Assembly (NCBI RefSeq): GCF_949628265.1
Contig: NC_088787.1
Coordinates: forward strand, 36,320,844-36,384,843
Origin: Cloeon dipterum
Taxonomy: Eukaryota; Arthropoda; Insecta; Ephemeroptera; Baetidae
DNA length: 64,000 bases
Direction of reading: 5' to 3'
This document shows, one piece after another, positions 45,236 through 56,570 of the stretch. The first letter of the stretch is position 1. The number at the start of each line of letters is the position of its first letter. Under the pieces are notes generated by a model. That model did no database searches, was not told the DNA's origin, and saw nothing but the letters and a program-made list of their open reading frames with translations. A program made the position numbers and the translations under genes.

Positions 45236-46883
45236 TGGCTGCCTGGGCCAAATGCATGAAGAAGCAGACGAATGGTACTATCATGTTTAAGTTCCCTATG
45301 AAAGACCCGGCACGATTAAGAATTTTGTAAGAGATCACGGGTGACAATTTTGTGGCCAAACCTTCTAGCCAGCTCTGCCAGGTATGTTCCTAATTTTGCA
45401 AAGTATAAATTCCATAAATTCAATATGGAAATTAATTTTAGAATGAATTTCACGAAAACCAACTGATAGTAGCTCGCCGCGGCTCCATAATGGGAGCTGT
45501 ACCAGTAAAAACTCGCCAAGAAATGGAGCAAGTGGAATTGGAATGCACGACTCGCGAAGAAGAAGCGCAATGTGGGGTTTTATTTTTAGTTAAAATATTG
45601 AATAGCTTAAGGTTAATCATGTTTTGTCTCAAAATACTTCGCATTGACTGTGTGCATGTGCATGTCGTCAAATTATTGGGGTTCTCTTTCAAGGCCTATT
45701 GCTTGTTTTATTTCATATTTGAATAACGAGAATGAAAAAGATACTAATAATATTCATATGCTAATAGAGAAAAATGCTTTAAAAGTTGGCGAAATATCAA
45801 GTTCTTTTGGTTAATTTTAATTACATATTACTTGTAGAGCACACTGAAACAATGGAATTGATCGAAGAGTCTGGACACGAAATAAAAAGTATGCAATATG
45901 ATGTAATTTATTTAAAACATATATTAATTTGGTTCTACTCCAGCTAGTTGCACTTAACAGATTTTTTTGGTAGACAAAAAGAAGAACTTAAATTGTTTAA
46001 TATTAAGTTAATTTTGCCAGGCATCCGATGTGAAAAATGCAAGAGGTCCCAGGCCGACAAAGTTAGTCTTTTTCCGTTTCCACACGAAGATGCTGCAATG
46101 TTGGGACTTTGGGAGACATTCATTTGTCCCAATTTCAAGGCGACACCCTCAAGACGGCTGTGCGGCGTATGTGTTATTATTAATAATTTATTAGATTAAA
46201 AAGATTAATGGAAATATATATATTTTGAATTTAATTTTGAATTTTATCACTGGAAAGTTTATTTTTTGTTTTCCAACAACTTAAGTTGGAGTTCCACCAC
46301 ACATTGGTAGTAGACGTGAGACGGGAGTTCAAACCAGGCGCAACTCCTGGATATGATGATTCGAATGGCAAGGCAAACAACACGAAAAAAGCCGCAATGA
46401 CAGATCCTAATGGAAATCCGTGTGAAACCCCAAACGAAGAAGATAAGATATCCAAATTTAGTGAGACATATTGTTTCATGATGAGGAAATGTTTAATTTG
46501 TACATTTTCAGTCGCTTCCATGACACTTGACGGGAAGATAGAGAGAGAGAAAATGCAATGCCTCATAGATGGCATTTGGGAGAAGGAATGCCAGGTAATA
46601 TTTTGACGGTTTCCAAAAATTGTTTAACTTGTAAGTTGCGATTTTATTATGGTTGGAACGATTGTCTGAAAAGCTGAAAAAGTTTCTAACAGATGGACAA
46701 GTGGAATTCCTCAAAAGCGACCCGTAGAGGCCTAGATAGTCAGAGGAGACTGTCGTCAGCTGTTTCCAAATTTATGCCATGTTGGGATTGTCGGCTTACG
46801 AATTCCTCAGGAGGAACAGGAAATGGCCGTTGGTTTGAGTGCGAACGCTGGAAAGAAAAAAGGGCTCATTTCGTTCTTACCAG
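45236..46883 (+). pseudogene. double-THAP, P-type transposase-like gene, broken
   Basis: Plus-strand multi-exon relic. Exon a (45236-45380, donor GTATGT) has MFKFPMKDPARLRIL, a TAA, then KPSSQLCQ; exon b (from 45442, acceptor AATTTTAG) continues NEFHENQLIVARRG: a THAP-like C2CH module with a degraded first Cys pair. A second module is in exon d (46020-46165: RCEKCKRSQ, FPFPHEDAA, SRRLCG) and exon e (46286-46471: LEFHHTLVV). Both modules are split by a phase-0 intron at the same codon. Exon f (46513-46593) joins exon e in phase. The last part, 46650-46883, encodes FLTDGQVEFLKSDP, SEETVVSCFQIYAMLGLSAY and EFLRRNRKWPL, the helix-turn-helix region of P/THAP9 transposases, with three stops. The locus is cut at 46884 by a gypsy LTR, so the catalytic part is missing. 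Confidence 0.55.
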
Positions 46884-48000
46884 TATAACGTTGTTTAGTT
46901 CATTGGCTTAAGATTAAATCAGACACGTAATTATTCGAAAAGAGAATAATTTATTTTAATTTTTTTATTACTCTATTCCTTCCACTATATCCCCCACACA
47001 CAAGCGCTATCAAAATTTGAATTGTATAAGTTTCGCGCGAACCAATGTATTGTGAATTTTCGCTGTGAGAGTGCACCTTCGCCTATTTAAAATAGACGAG
47101 CCTATTTCCTGAGCAGGCACTAAGTGGGGGCGAGTGCATATGTATTCGCCTGCAAGTAAATTTGTCAGAAGCCCAAACACCGCAACTGGCGAGGCACACA
47201 TCGTGTAGATGGTGTGCATTAGGCCAACTTGCGACTTCCATTCTGAGTCGGATCCGATTTAATTTCTAAGCTGTACTACAACGTAAGTTACAGTTTTAAT
47301 TTTGGGCTTCCTATTTTCCCAAGTGACTTCTGAGCACTTGATTTAATTTTGGCTGCTTTCTGACAAATTGCTTGTAACCCCAGGTGCCCTGTGGGGCCGT
47401 TCTGTACTGTTTGAATCGACGGCCTGCGAAGCCTTCCCGGGCGTCGTACGGGCGGCGGGTTTGGACCCTCGACACCCGGAGTCCACCCAAGACCATCTAC
47501 CCGGTCCTCGCCGTGCAGCCACAGCGACCACCATAATTTTTGAGCAACAGGAGAACATCGCCTGCAGTTATTTTGTGATTGGAACTCGACCTTTGTTTCC
47601 AGTGATGAGTACAAAATTATTTTTTTGATAGCGCTAGTTCACACATCACGATTGTCAACCCCTACTAACCTCTTCCTTTTTTTTATACTTGCCAAGACAA
47701 AAGATGACACATCACAATACAATATTTAGTCTTTTGTAATAAACTGGCAGCAGTATTTTTTTCATTTTCTTGAATTGTCGCTAGTCTCATTTTCTTTGTT
47801 TCACCCCGAAATTTGAATTTTGTGTCAATTAGATTTATGAATCGGATGGCCGCAGCGAACCCTTGAACTTAATTTGATTTAAATCCTGGATAAGAATTCA
47901 GTTGCGTACCTTTTGCTTATTTAAGGTTAAAATTTAAATAAATAAGCTGGCATTCCTTACTTTTCAACTAAAATTTAGATTAATGGCATTTGGCCATTAG
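46884..48000 (+). repeat. LTR of gypsy family 3 (left)
   Basis: 1,117 bp matching 56571-57687 with scattered substitutions and small indels. It begins TATAACG where the other copy has TGTAACG, so the canonical TG is mutated. Both share a GC-rich core (about 47370-47530) and end ...GGCATTTGGCCATTAG. The antisense and sense open frames in the core are conserved only because the DNA is. Confidence 0.9.
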
Positions 48001-48409
48001 ATGGCATCCCTTGAATTTGTCAAATGCGACATTCGGTTCCCTAAAGTAATTTGAATTCTTCTATTTATAAAGTGCATTTTCTCGGACATTTCAATTCCCA
48101 TTATTGAAATTTTTGGCTGACTACAAATTGTTGCGTTGCGATCCTGTTGCAGTTTTGTGTAAATTTCTTGCGTTAGTAGCATTACATTAATTGCGAGTGC
48201 GTTGAGAAATTTGTTGAATTTTGCTGAGTCGTGGAATGCGAGATTAGGGGGCGAACTTCCATTGTATATTCCTCTCTAGATCGTAATTTTCGATTTCATT
48301 GTCGTTTATTCAATTTAATTCTAAGGCAGAGTTTGAATTGATTTTTAGATTTTGTGTGTGCATTCATTCAATTTTGATTGTTGATTTAAAGATTTAGTTT
48401 GAGTTCAAG

Positions 48410-49985
48410 ATGGAACGGCTGAACATTGAGTTTGACCGTTTGACAGATGATTATGTTAAGCTAGAATGTGAGTCCCGTGGTATTGAGATCGGAGACAAAA
48501 CTCTAAAAACCTTGAGAGACGAATTGAAAACCGCGCGCGCTGCAGTTCTTGCGGGTGAAATCGAGGAAATCAAAGTTACAGATTTAACCGAGATTACCGA
48601 CGAGCTTGCGAGGCTGACGACTAGTGTAGAGAATGTGAAAACGTGGGCGAAATCAGCTGCTTCAAGGCAAAATCAAACGGAGATGCGGAAGGTGAAAACG
48701 CATATTGCATTTTTTTCGCGATCGACTTAGCAGGCTATTTCCCCCTGAAGATGCGGTAAAAACAACTCAAAATATCCAGTTTTTGAGGCAGCATTTAGAG
48801 AGAGCTTACGCGCGCGTGTTCAAAGGTAACGTGGATGAGCAAAAGCAACAGGGTGGGTCGGGAGTGACAGCTGGACCTGTCGACCGCCAAGAACAGCAAC
48901 TAAATTTGTCGATTCAGATTTTGGGAGCCGGGGACTCGGATGATGATGAAGAGAGCGAGGGCAATGCAAACAACGCGCGTGAAGAGAACGCGGTTGCGGC
49001 GCACTCGACGCCTCAAGGCAGGGCAAAATTAACCGCAGGGTCACTTTTGTACATGCCGATGATTGTAGATGAAGAGTCGAAACAACCAATTCCGATTTTG
49101 GCAAGCGATGGACAGGCCAAGGTGTGGCCTATCACGGAGTCGTTGACAGAATCGCGGAAACGAGGGAAAGTTATTTCGGTCCGGGACTGGAAATTGAAAT
49201 TTGACGGAGATTCTAAATCTGAGTTAAGTTTCGCCGAGTTTCTGCGCGAATTCGAGTTGAAGAAGAGCGAGAGTAATTTGACTGATCGCGAGATTTGGTT
49301 GGCCGCGCACAACTTGTTCGTGGGACAAGCGATAACTTGGTTCATGGCGAACCGCGAGTGTTGGGGTTCATGGGCTGATTTTGTACCGGATTTCTTGCAG
49401 AATTTTAAACCTCCGAATTATGACAAGCGATTGTGGCATCAACTTAGATGGCGAACGCAGGGAGTAGATGAACGTTTGAATATTTATGTGGTTGAGATGA
49501 AGCAGAGTTTTTCACTGCTAGCGAAACCGCCGAGTGACGCGGAGAAGCTCGAGTTCATTATTGCGCGTTTGAATCCAGTTTCATTGGATAAATTGCCACT
49601 CGAGGACATTCATTCATTGCACGATTTAGTCAGGGAGGGACTGAAACTGGAGAAGGTCCAGTGTAGAATTCAGACATACAAGGAGCCGCAAACTCCAGAT
49701 AATCACGTCGAGCCAAAATTGGTGTATAGATATGAGGAGAAAAAGCGAGCGAACGAGAAAAAGACAAAAGAGAAGAAAGCGTGCGCGATTGCGAGCGAGA
49801 AGAAGCAGCAGCAGGCGGCTTCTGCGAGTGAAGGCGCGGCGCGACAAACTGAAGGGAAAGACAAGAAATTGAATTATGTGCCGGGTTTAGCAAAACGAAA
49901 TCCATTGTTTGTGCGAAATGCGACTGCAGAGAGTGCAGACAGAGTTTGCTGGAATTGCCGTAAACCGGGACATAGATTTTTTTAG
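48410..49985 (+). pseudogene. gag: gag of gypsy family 3, copy 1
   Basis: ATG at 48410 opens a helical N-terminus (MERLNIEFDRLTDDYVKLE). At a T7 run near 48709 the frame shifts by one and the remaining gag runs to 49985; the listed start of that segment is a TTG, not an ATG. The capsid region includes DREIWLAAHNLFVGQAITWF and DERLNIYVVEMKQSFSLLAK. The product stops at TAG inside the first zinc knuckle (CWNCRKPGHRFF, stop), where the second copy reads through with a complete CCHC. The same T7 frame change is present in both copies, so it predates their separation. Confidence 0.85.
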
Positions 49986-50080
49986 TGTCCTTCTAACGTA
50001 GCAAATAAATTTTGTTACTCTTGTGGGAAGTCAGGTGTGGTTAAGTCAAAGTGTACGAATGAGAGATGCAGTCAAATGGC

Positions 50081-50087
50081 AAAAAAC
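50081..50087 (+). promoter_or_regulatory. A AAA AAC slippery heptamer, copy 1
   Basis: Codons ATG GCA AAA AAC GTG in the gag frame, as in the second copy. A -1 shift here enters a frame that stays open past the end of family 3 similarity and into the unrelated DNA at 50158. Confidence 0.65.
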
Positions 50088-50157
50088 GTGCCAAGGGGCC
50101 CGACCGATACGAGCACTTCGTCGCCGCGGCCCGCTGTCAAACTAGACGGGAATTGAA

Positions 50158-51797
50158 GGAAATGTACGCGCAACTAAAACTTTGCATTCCACGAATCACC
50201 ACAAAGAACTCTCAGCCATTAGGTTAATATTTCAAAGCACTCTTTATAGAAAATTTTAACAAGTATTGAATTTTTTATATTCCAAAAAGGCTACGTTTTC
50301 GGGATGCCTAATGCAGGTTTTCTTGTAAATCTACAAAAGTTTAGCGAGACCTGCGTGGTTGACGCAGTTGAGGTCATTTTTCGTCAAGCCATCAGTTTAG
50401 GTGGTAAGTAGCTTAAATTTTTTTCCCCCATACAATACGTGCGGTGTGGCGAAAATTTTGATTGCCGAAGGCGCGACCCCCCGCCGAAGTTGCGCCGCCG
50501 GCCGAAACCTGGCGAGGCCAAATGGCCAAGCCCGCAAGCCCCGCGGCGGCCCCGCGACCGGCCGGCGTCTCTATGCTCGCGGGTAAAAAAATCGCCGATT
50601 CAGTGCCGATCGCCGCCAAACTCGGTGTGCCGACGGGCGGGGCCACCAGAACGAGGTTCGCATGGGCAAAACCGCCGCCGCCCCCATAGGGCATTTTAAA
50701 AAAAATTCCAAAGTTTTGGTTTTTTCGAGTTTATTGGGGGGCGGCGGGGGTGCGGGGGCGCAAAAGGGGCGAATATGACGCAGAATTTTGCGGCGCTATT
50801 AATGAACACCGGTTACGCTCTCTAGCACTAACAAGGCCGGAGTTGTGAAATTTTAAAGCGGAAAAACTACGCGCCGTGACATTCCAAAATGGTGTTTTTT
50901 TGGGACCGGCCGCAGTTCTACGGGACCAATCGCGGGTTTTTTGGAGTCGAAAAATCCGCCTTGACGCCGCCGGTCTGCGCGCGTCGAGTTTTCCAAAATC
51001 GGACCGTTTTTGAGTTCGCGGCGCCATTTTTGCCAAAAGTCCAAATTTTCGAAAATTCTTTTCACCCTGACCTGAGGTTTTCCCGGACATGCTGCCTAGC
51101 CATCTCACCTAGGCATTTGCCGAAATGTATTTTGTGCGAGTTTTATCAAAATCATTCGAACAGTTTTCGCTAAGCTGAAAAGGAAAATTGGTGTTTTTTC
51201 GACATGCCGCTCATTTCGGCCGCCGAATCAAAAAATCGGGGACCTAAATAAAAAATCGTATCAATTTAAACTCTTTTGAATTTAGTTGCCTATCGATCGA
51301 GACCAAAAACGGCAAAATCCGAGCAGAATTCGAAAAACCCTATAGGTTTGAAGGCGGAAAAACGTGGTTTTGCGTTTTGTCCCATAAGAAATACATGGGA
51401 AAGTGGATTTTTTGCGATTTTTCGAAAACAAAGGCCCATAATGTTTGGACGCCGGGTCGGCCCGCCGCCGATCGCCATTCTCGACGTGCGTACCAAATTT
51501 GAATTTTTTCGGACCCATAGAAAAATTTAAATTGCCGATTTTTGGGTTTTTCGCTTCATTCTCGACAAAGCTGAGAGGTCAAGAAAAGTTAAAATCTCGC
51601 AAAAATCGACCACTCGATCTACCTTCGGCGGCGACACCTCGTTGGACGCAGAATCGCTTCCACTTTAATGGGCAGTACCCTGAGTACCTTTTTCAGGGTC
51701 GCGCGACCTGAGTTCCCTCCAGAGGCCGTGTTTTGAGGCAATTTTCGCACTTTTCCTGTACAATTGACCGCAATTTGACTTCAATTTCGACTCTACC
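50158..51797 (+). other. unrelated DNA between the two gypsy 3 copies
   Basis: 1,640 bp with no similarity to the element. The left end is exon-like: the frame entered from gag reads LKEMYAQLKLCIPRITTKNS, ending at a possible phase-1 donor (TTAG/GTTAAT, 50223). After TTCCAAAAAG an acceptor opens GYVFGMPNAGFLVNLQKF and CVVDAVEVIFRQAISLGG with a strong donor (GGTG/GTAAGT) near 50402; the two join in phase. I do not recognise the protein; two helices around a loop are plausible. The rest is strongly GC-rich (50450-50700) and then TTTTTCG-rich with no coding signal. Confidence 0.55.
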
Positions 51798-51927
51798 GTT
51801 ACAGATTTAACCGAGATTACCGACGAGCTTGCGAGGCTGACGACTAGTGTAGAGAATGTGAAAACGTGGGCGAAATCAGCTGCTTCAAGGCAAAATCAAA
51901 CGGAGATGCGGAAGGTGAAAACGCATA

Positions 51928-53351
51928 TTGCATTTTTTTCGCGATCGACTTAGCAGGCTATTTCCCCCTGAAGATGCGGTAAAAACAACTCAAAATATCC
52001 AGTTTTTGAGGCAGCATTTAGAGAGAGCTTACGCGCGCGTGTTCAAAGGTAACGTGGATGAGCAAAAGCAACAGGGTGGGTCGGGAGTGACAGCTGGACC
52101 TGTCGACCGCCAACGACATCGGATGATGATGAAGAGAGCGAGGGCAATGCAAACAACGCGCGTGAAGAGAACGCGGTTGCGGCGCACTCGACGCCTCAAG
52201 GCAGGGCAAAATTAACCGCAGGGTCACTTTTGTACATGCCGATGATTGTAGATGAAGAGTCGAAACAACCAATTCCGATTTTGGCAAGCGATGGACAGGC
52301 CAAGGTGTGGCCTATCACGGAGTCGTTGACAGAATCGCGGAAACGAGGGAAAGTTATTTCGGTCCGGGACTGGAAATTGAAATTTGACGGAGATTCTAAA
52401 TCTGAGTTAAGTTTCGCCGAGTTTCTGCGCGAATTCGAGTTGAAGAAGAGCGAGAGTAATTTGACTGATCGCGAGATTTGGTTGGCCGCGCACAACTTGT
52501 TCGTGGGACAAGCGATAACTTGGTTCATGGCGAACCGCGAGTGTTGGGGTTCATGGGCTGATTTTGTACCGGATTTCTTGCAGAATTTTAAACCTCCGAA
52601 TTATGACAAGCGATTGTGGCATCAACTTAGATGGCGAACGCAGGGAGTAGATGAACGTTTGAATATTTATGTGGTTGAGATGAAGCAGAGTTTTTCACTG
52701 CTAGCGAAACCGCCGAGTGACGCGGAGAAGCTCGAGTTCATTATTGCGCGTTTGAATCCAGTTTCATTGGATAAATTGCCACTCGAGGACATTCATTCAT
52801 TGCACGATTTAGTCAGGGAGGGACTGAAACTGGAGAAGGTCCAGTGTAGAATTCAGACATACAAGGAGCCGCAAACTCCAGAAAATCCCGTCGAGCTAAA
52901 ATTGGTGTATAGATACGAGGAGAAAAAGCGAGCGAACGAGAAAAAGACAAACGAGAAGAAAGCGTGCGCGATTGCGAGCGGAAAGAAGCAGCAGCAGGCG
53001 GCTTCTGCGAGTGAAGGCGCGGCGCGACAAACTGAAGGGAAAGACAAGAAATTGAATTATGTGCCGGGTTTAGCAAAACCAAATCCATTGTTTGTGCGAA
53101 ATGCGACTGCAGAGAGTGCAGACAGAGTGTGCTGGAATTGCTGTAAACCGGGACATAGATTTGTTTATTGTCCTTCTAACGTAGCAAATAAATTTTGTTA
53201 CTCTTGTGGGAAGTCAGGTGTGGTTAAGTCAAAGTGTACGAATGAGAGATGCAGTCAAATGGCAAAAAACGTGCCAAGGGGCCCGACCGATACGAGCACT
53301 TCGTCGCCGCGGCCCGCTGTCAAACAAGACGGGAATGGAAGTGCCATGTAG
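51928..53351 (+). pseudogene. gag: gag of gypsy family 3, copy 2
   Basis: Open segments 51928-52215 and 52230-53351, separated by the frame change caused by the 40-bp deletion. Capsid sequence is almost identical to copy 1. The nucleocapsid has an intact first zinc knuckle CWNCCKPGHRFVYC and a second, CYSCGKSGVVKSKC, whose His is replaced by Val. The frame ends TAG at 53349-53351, overlapping pol by about 100 bp. Confidence 0.88.
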
Positions 53352-56300
53352 ATCGATTTCGGACAGAGACAATACGCGTGAAAATTGCGGCAATAAAGAA
53401 TAAATTGCGACAAAATTCACTGCGCGCGAGTAAGAATGAACGAAAGTTTCAGTCACTTTTGGACGATGACAGATTATTTTTAGACGTATGTGTAGTAAAT
53501 AAACAACTGACTGCATTGTTGGATTGTGGTGCATCTGTGTGCATTGTCGGAGGTCCGGGCATGCCGGTCATCGACCAGTTGGAATTACATATAGACAAGA
53601 CGAGTGTTAGGCGAGTTGAATTAGCCGACAATTCGTATAATGAAGTGATAGGGAGCGTAGATTTACCCATCATTTTGGACAATAAATCTTTTTTGATTTC
53701 GGCGTTGGTGGTCCCTAAAATTGAACAATCCTTAATTCTAGGCTTAGATTTTTGGCTAAAAACCGGGTTTATTCCTGACGTGAAGAAAGGCACTTGGCAT
53801 ATTTCGTGCGCGGGTGAGAAAAGTAACCAGCCAAAAGCAGCAGCAGTATTAGCGGATGGTAACAAGTTAGGCGAGCGCGACAAAGCTAAATTAGAAGCAT
53901 TTATTGCCGAAATGCGAGATAGTTTTCCAACTAAGTTAGGACGCGTTCAATTCGAACATCACATCGACACGGGGGACGCAAAGCCGGTGAAATGCAAGCA
54001 ATATTATATTGCTCCACCAGAGCTCGTGGTAATGCACAAAACCGTTGATGAGTTGCTTGAAATGGACGTGATTGAGGAAGCTAAAAGCCCTTGGAACGCT
54101 CCAGGATTTTTTGTGCGGAATGAAGCGAAAGGAACAGAACCAAGATTTGTATTAGATTTACGGGAGCTGAATAAAGTTACAACACCTGACGCGTATGCAG
54201 TACCGATTTTGGCCACAATTCTTGATCACTTGGGCGAGTTTAAATACATTAGCTCGGTTGATTTCTGGAAAAGCTATTGGCAAATACCACTTGATAATGA
54301 AAGTAAACCTAAAACAGCCTTTTTCATTCCTTAGAAGGGCCAATTTCAGTTTAAAGTAGTGCCATTTGGGGCAATCAACAGTGGTCCAGCTTTCATGAGG
54401 GTGTTTGACAAGATTATTGGGAACTCTTGGATCAAAAAGTATCTTAAGGTATATATAGACGATGTGTTTCTCGGTACGCCGACGCTTGAGTGACATTTTG
54501 AGGTGCTTCGGGAATTCTTCCGCTTGATTAGAGAAGCGAATATGACTCCAAATTGGGGAAAAAGTAAATTCCTACGTAGTTCAATGTAGATGTTAGGTTA
54601 TTTATTGGATGAAAACGGGTTACATCCAGATCCGGACAAAATTCAATCGATTTTGCAACTTAAAAGGCCGGCAAATATTAAAGAGGTTAAAATGTTGCTT
54701 GTTGCCATTTCCTATTATAGACGTTTGATCGATAATTTTGGTACCGTTGTTGAACCTTTGACAAGACTTACGCGCAAGAAAAATGCTTTTGAATGGAAAT
54801 GCGAGCAAGAGGCCGCATTTACATCAATTAGACAGGCACTGATTAAAGATCCGTTTGTGCGTTTACCAGATTTTACGAGACAATTTATTCTGTCAACTGA
54901 TGCGTCTGATGTGGGCATTAGCGGCGTTCTTACACAATTGTTTGAGGATGGCGAACACCCAGTGTTTTATGTTAGTCGTGTTTTGACTGAAGCCGAGCAG
55001 AAGTATCCAACAATACACAAAGAAGCGCTAGCGATAGTTTGGGCGATCGAGCGGTTGGAGGGTTATCTGGCGTATAATAAATTTTTGCTCTTAACAGACA
55101 ACAGGCCGCTGAAATTCCTTAAGGACCTCAAAAATCCGAAAGGGAGATTAGCTAACTGGGTCTATAAATTGCAGAAATACAATTTTGATGTTTACCACAA
55201 ACCGGGCAAATTAAATGTGGTGCCAGATTTGCTTTCACGTTCATTTTCCGCGCCAGTAAAAATGTGCCTCATTGCAACCGACGCGCGCGTAAAGGATAAT
55301 TGGTATTTACACTTGTTGCAAAAAGTGCAAACCAATCCCCAAAAATTCCCATTATTTAAAGTAGTGAATGGTAAATTGTTCAAAATAGTAAAATCATGGA
55401 ACCCTTGGGAAGAGTCGTGTTATAAACAAGTCATTCCCAAAGAACAAAGAGCCTAAATATTAAACCGATTTCATGCACGCCCTGAAGCAGGTCATTTTGG
55501 CTTCACTAAGACGTTTCACAAAATTGCTGAAAATTTTTATTAGCCCAAAATGCGTGGTGACATTGCGAAGTTCGTGACAAACTGCCACACTTGTTTGGAG
55601 CAGAAAGCCAGTCAGTCCGCACAGGCGGGATATATGAGTTCTCATCAGGTCGAGAAACCCTGGCAGGTTTTTTCTTCAGATATAGTGGGGGAGTTGCCGC
55701 GGAGTTCGAATGGGCATAAATACGTCCTCACACAGCAAGATTTTTTCTCCAAAATGGTTATTTTAACACCATTGCGAGACGCGACGGCAAAAAGCGTTTG
55801 CGCCGCGTTGGAAAAATCATTCTTACTCTACGGCGTGCCAGAGTTAATGATCCAAGATAACGCAAAGACTTACCAGAGTAAAGATTTTAAAGAGTTAGCC
55901 AAGAAATTTAACATTTCCTTGCAGTACACACCGCGATATCACCCACAAGCTAATCCTGCTGAGCGAGTTAACCGAGTATTTGAGACAATAATGCGAAGTT
56001 TTGTGTCCGACAATCAGAAAGACTGGGATAAATACTTGCAAGAAATAGCTTTTGCCATTAACTCTAGTGTACATGAAACGACAAAATATTCGCCTTTTTT
56101 CTTAGCATTTGGAAGACAACCAAATTTATACAATTTTGACGCACCGCGTGATAATAGTAATGACAAAAATGTAGCAGACCCTGTTGAGAAATATGCCAAG
56201 CGTTTTCCCAAATTGAACAAAATATATAAAATAGTTCAAGAATATATGCAAGCAGCAAACAGGAAAAATGCGCACCATTACAATTTGAGACGCCGGCCAT

Positions 56301-56515
56301 GCAATTTTCAAGTTGGAAATTTTGTCATGAAAAGGAATTTTGTGCTTTCTAAAAAAGGAGAGGGAATGTCAGCTAAATTGTTGCCCACATTTGTCGGTCC
56401 ATTCGAAATCGTAAATCAAAAATCTCAACACATGTTCACTTTGATTGGTGAGAATGGGAATGTTATTGGTGACTTTGATGCAAAGGATTTGAAAAAACAT
56501 CCTTCTGTGAATTGA
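53249..56515 (+). pseudogene. pol: pol of gypsy family 3, five nonsense codons
   Basis: Entered from gag by -1 shift. Protease: LTALLDCGASVCIVGG, where the usual Thr/Ser after the catalytic Asp is Cys, and LILGLDFWLKTG. RT: PRFVLDLRELNKVT, YISSVDFWKSYWQIPLD, VVPFGAINSGPAFM and an intact box KVYIDDVFLG. RNase H: FILSTDASDVGISGVLTQ, TIHKEALAIVWAIERLEGYL. Integrase: zinc module ARPEAGHFGF ... CHTCLEQK; core with VFSSDIVGELP, MIQDNAKTY and NPAERVNRVF. C-terminus FQVGNFVMKRNF and LLPTFVGPFEIV, ending TGA/TAA near 56515. Stops at 54332 (TAG), 54491 (TGA), 54587 (TAG), 55454 (TAA) and 55541 (TAG). Catalytic residues survive, so inactivation is by nonsense mutations. Confidence 0.93.
53264..53270 (+). 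promoter_or_regulatory. -1 ribosomal frameshift site (A AAA AAC)
   Basis: Gag codons GCA AAA AAC GTG; the -1 frame continues as KKRAKGPDRYEHF into pol without a stop. A GGGCC...GGCCC pair 10-55 bp downstream could form the stimulatory stem. Frame relation and heptamer make this the gag-pol expression signal of the family. Confidence 0.8.
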
Positions 56516-56561
56516 TTTTCCATGGGAAAACAGTTCTGTTTCCCAAGGAAAATTTGGGCAC

Positions 56562-56570
56562 GGGGGGAGG
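56562..56570 (+). promoter_or_regulatory. polypurine tract
   Basis: GGGGGGAGG immediately before the 3' LTR (TGTAACG), the expected plus-strand priming site. Confidence 0.8.

Larger units (their letters stand above)
46884..50157 (+). mobile_element. gypsy family 3, copy 1: 5' LTR and gag
   Basis: Plus-strand Ty3/gypsy piece: LTR 46884-48000, leader, gag from 48410, continuing to 50157, where similarity to the second copy stops abruptly. It contains no pol. It shares gag (48575-50157) with the second copy at 51798-53338 at near identity. Best read as a 3'-truncated insertion into the THAP relic. Confidence 0.8.

Noticed and set aside
47288..47628. Conserved open frames on both strands of the LTR core (also 56992-57318)
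   Set aside because: They lie in a GC-rich LTR segment and are conserved only because the two LTRs are; no domain and no plausible start.
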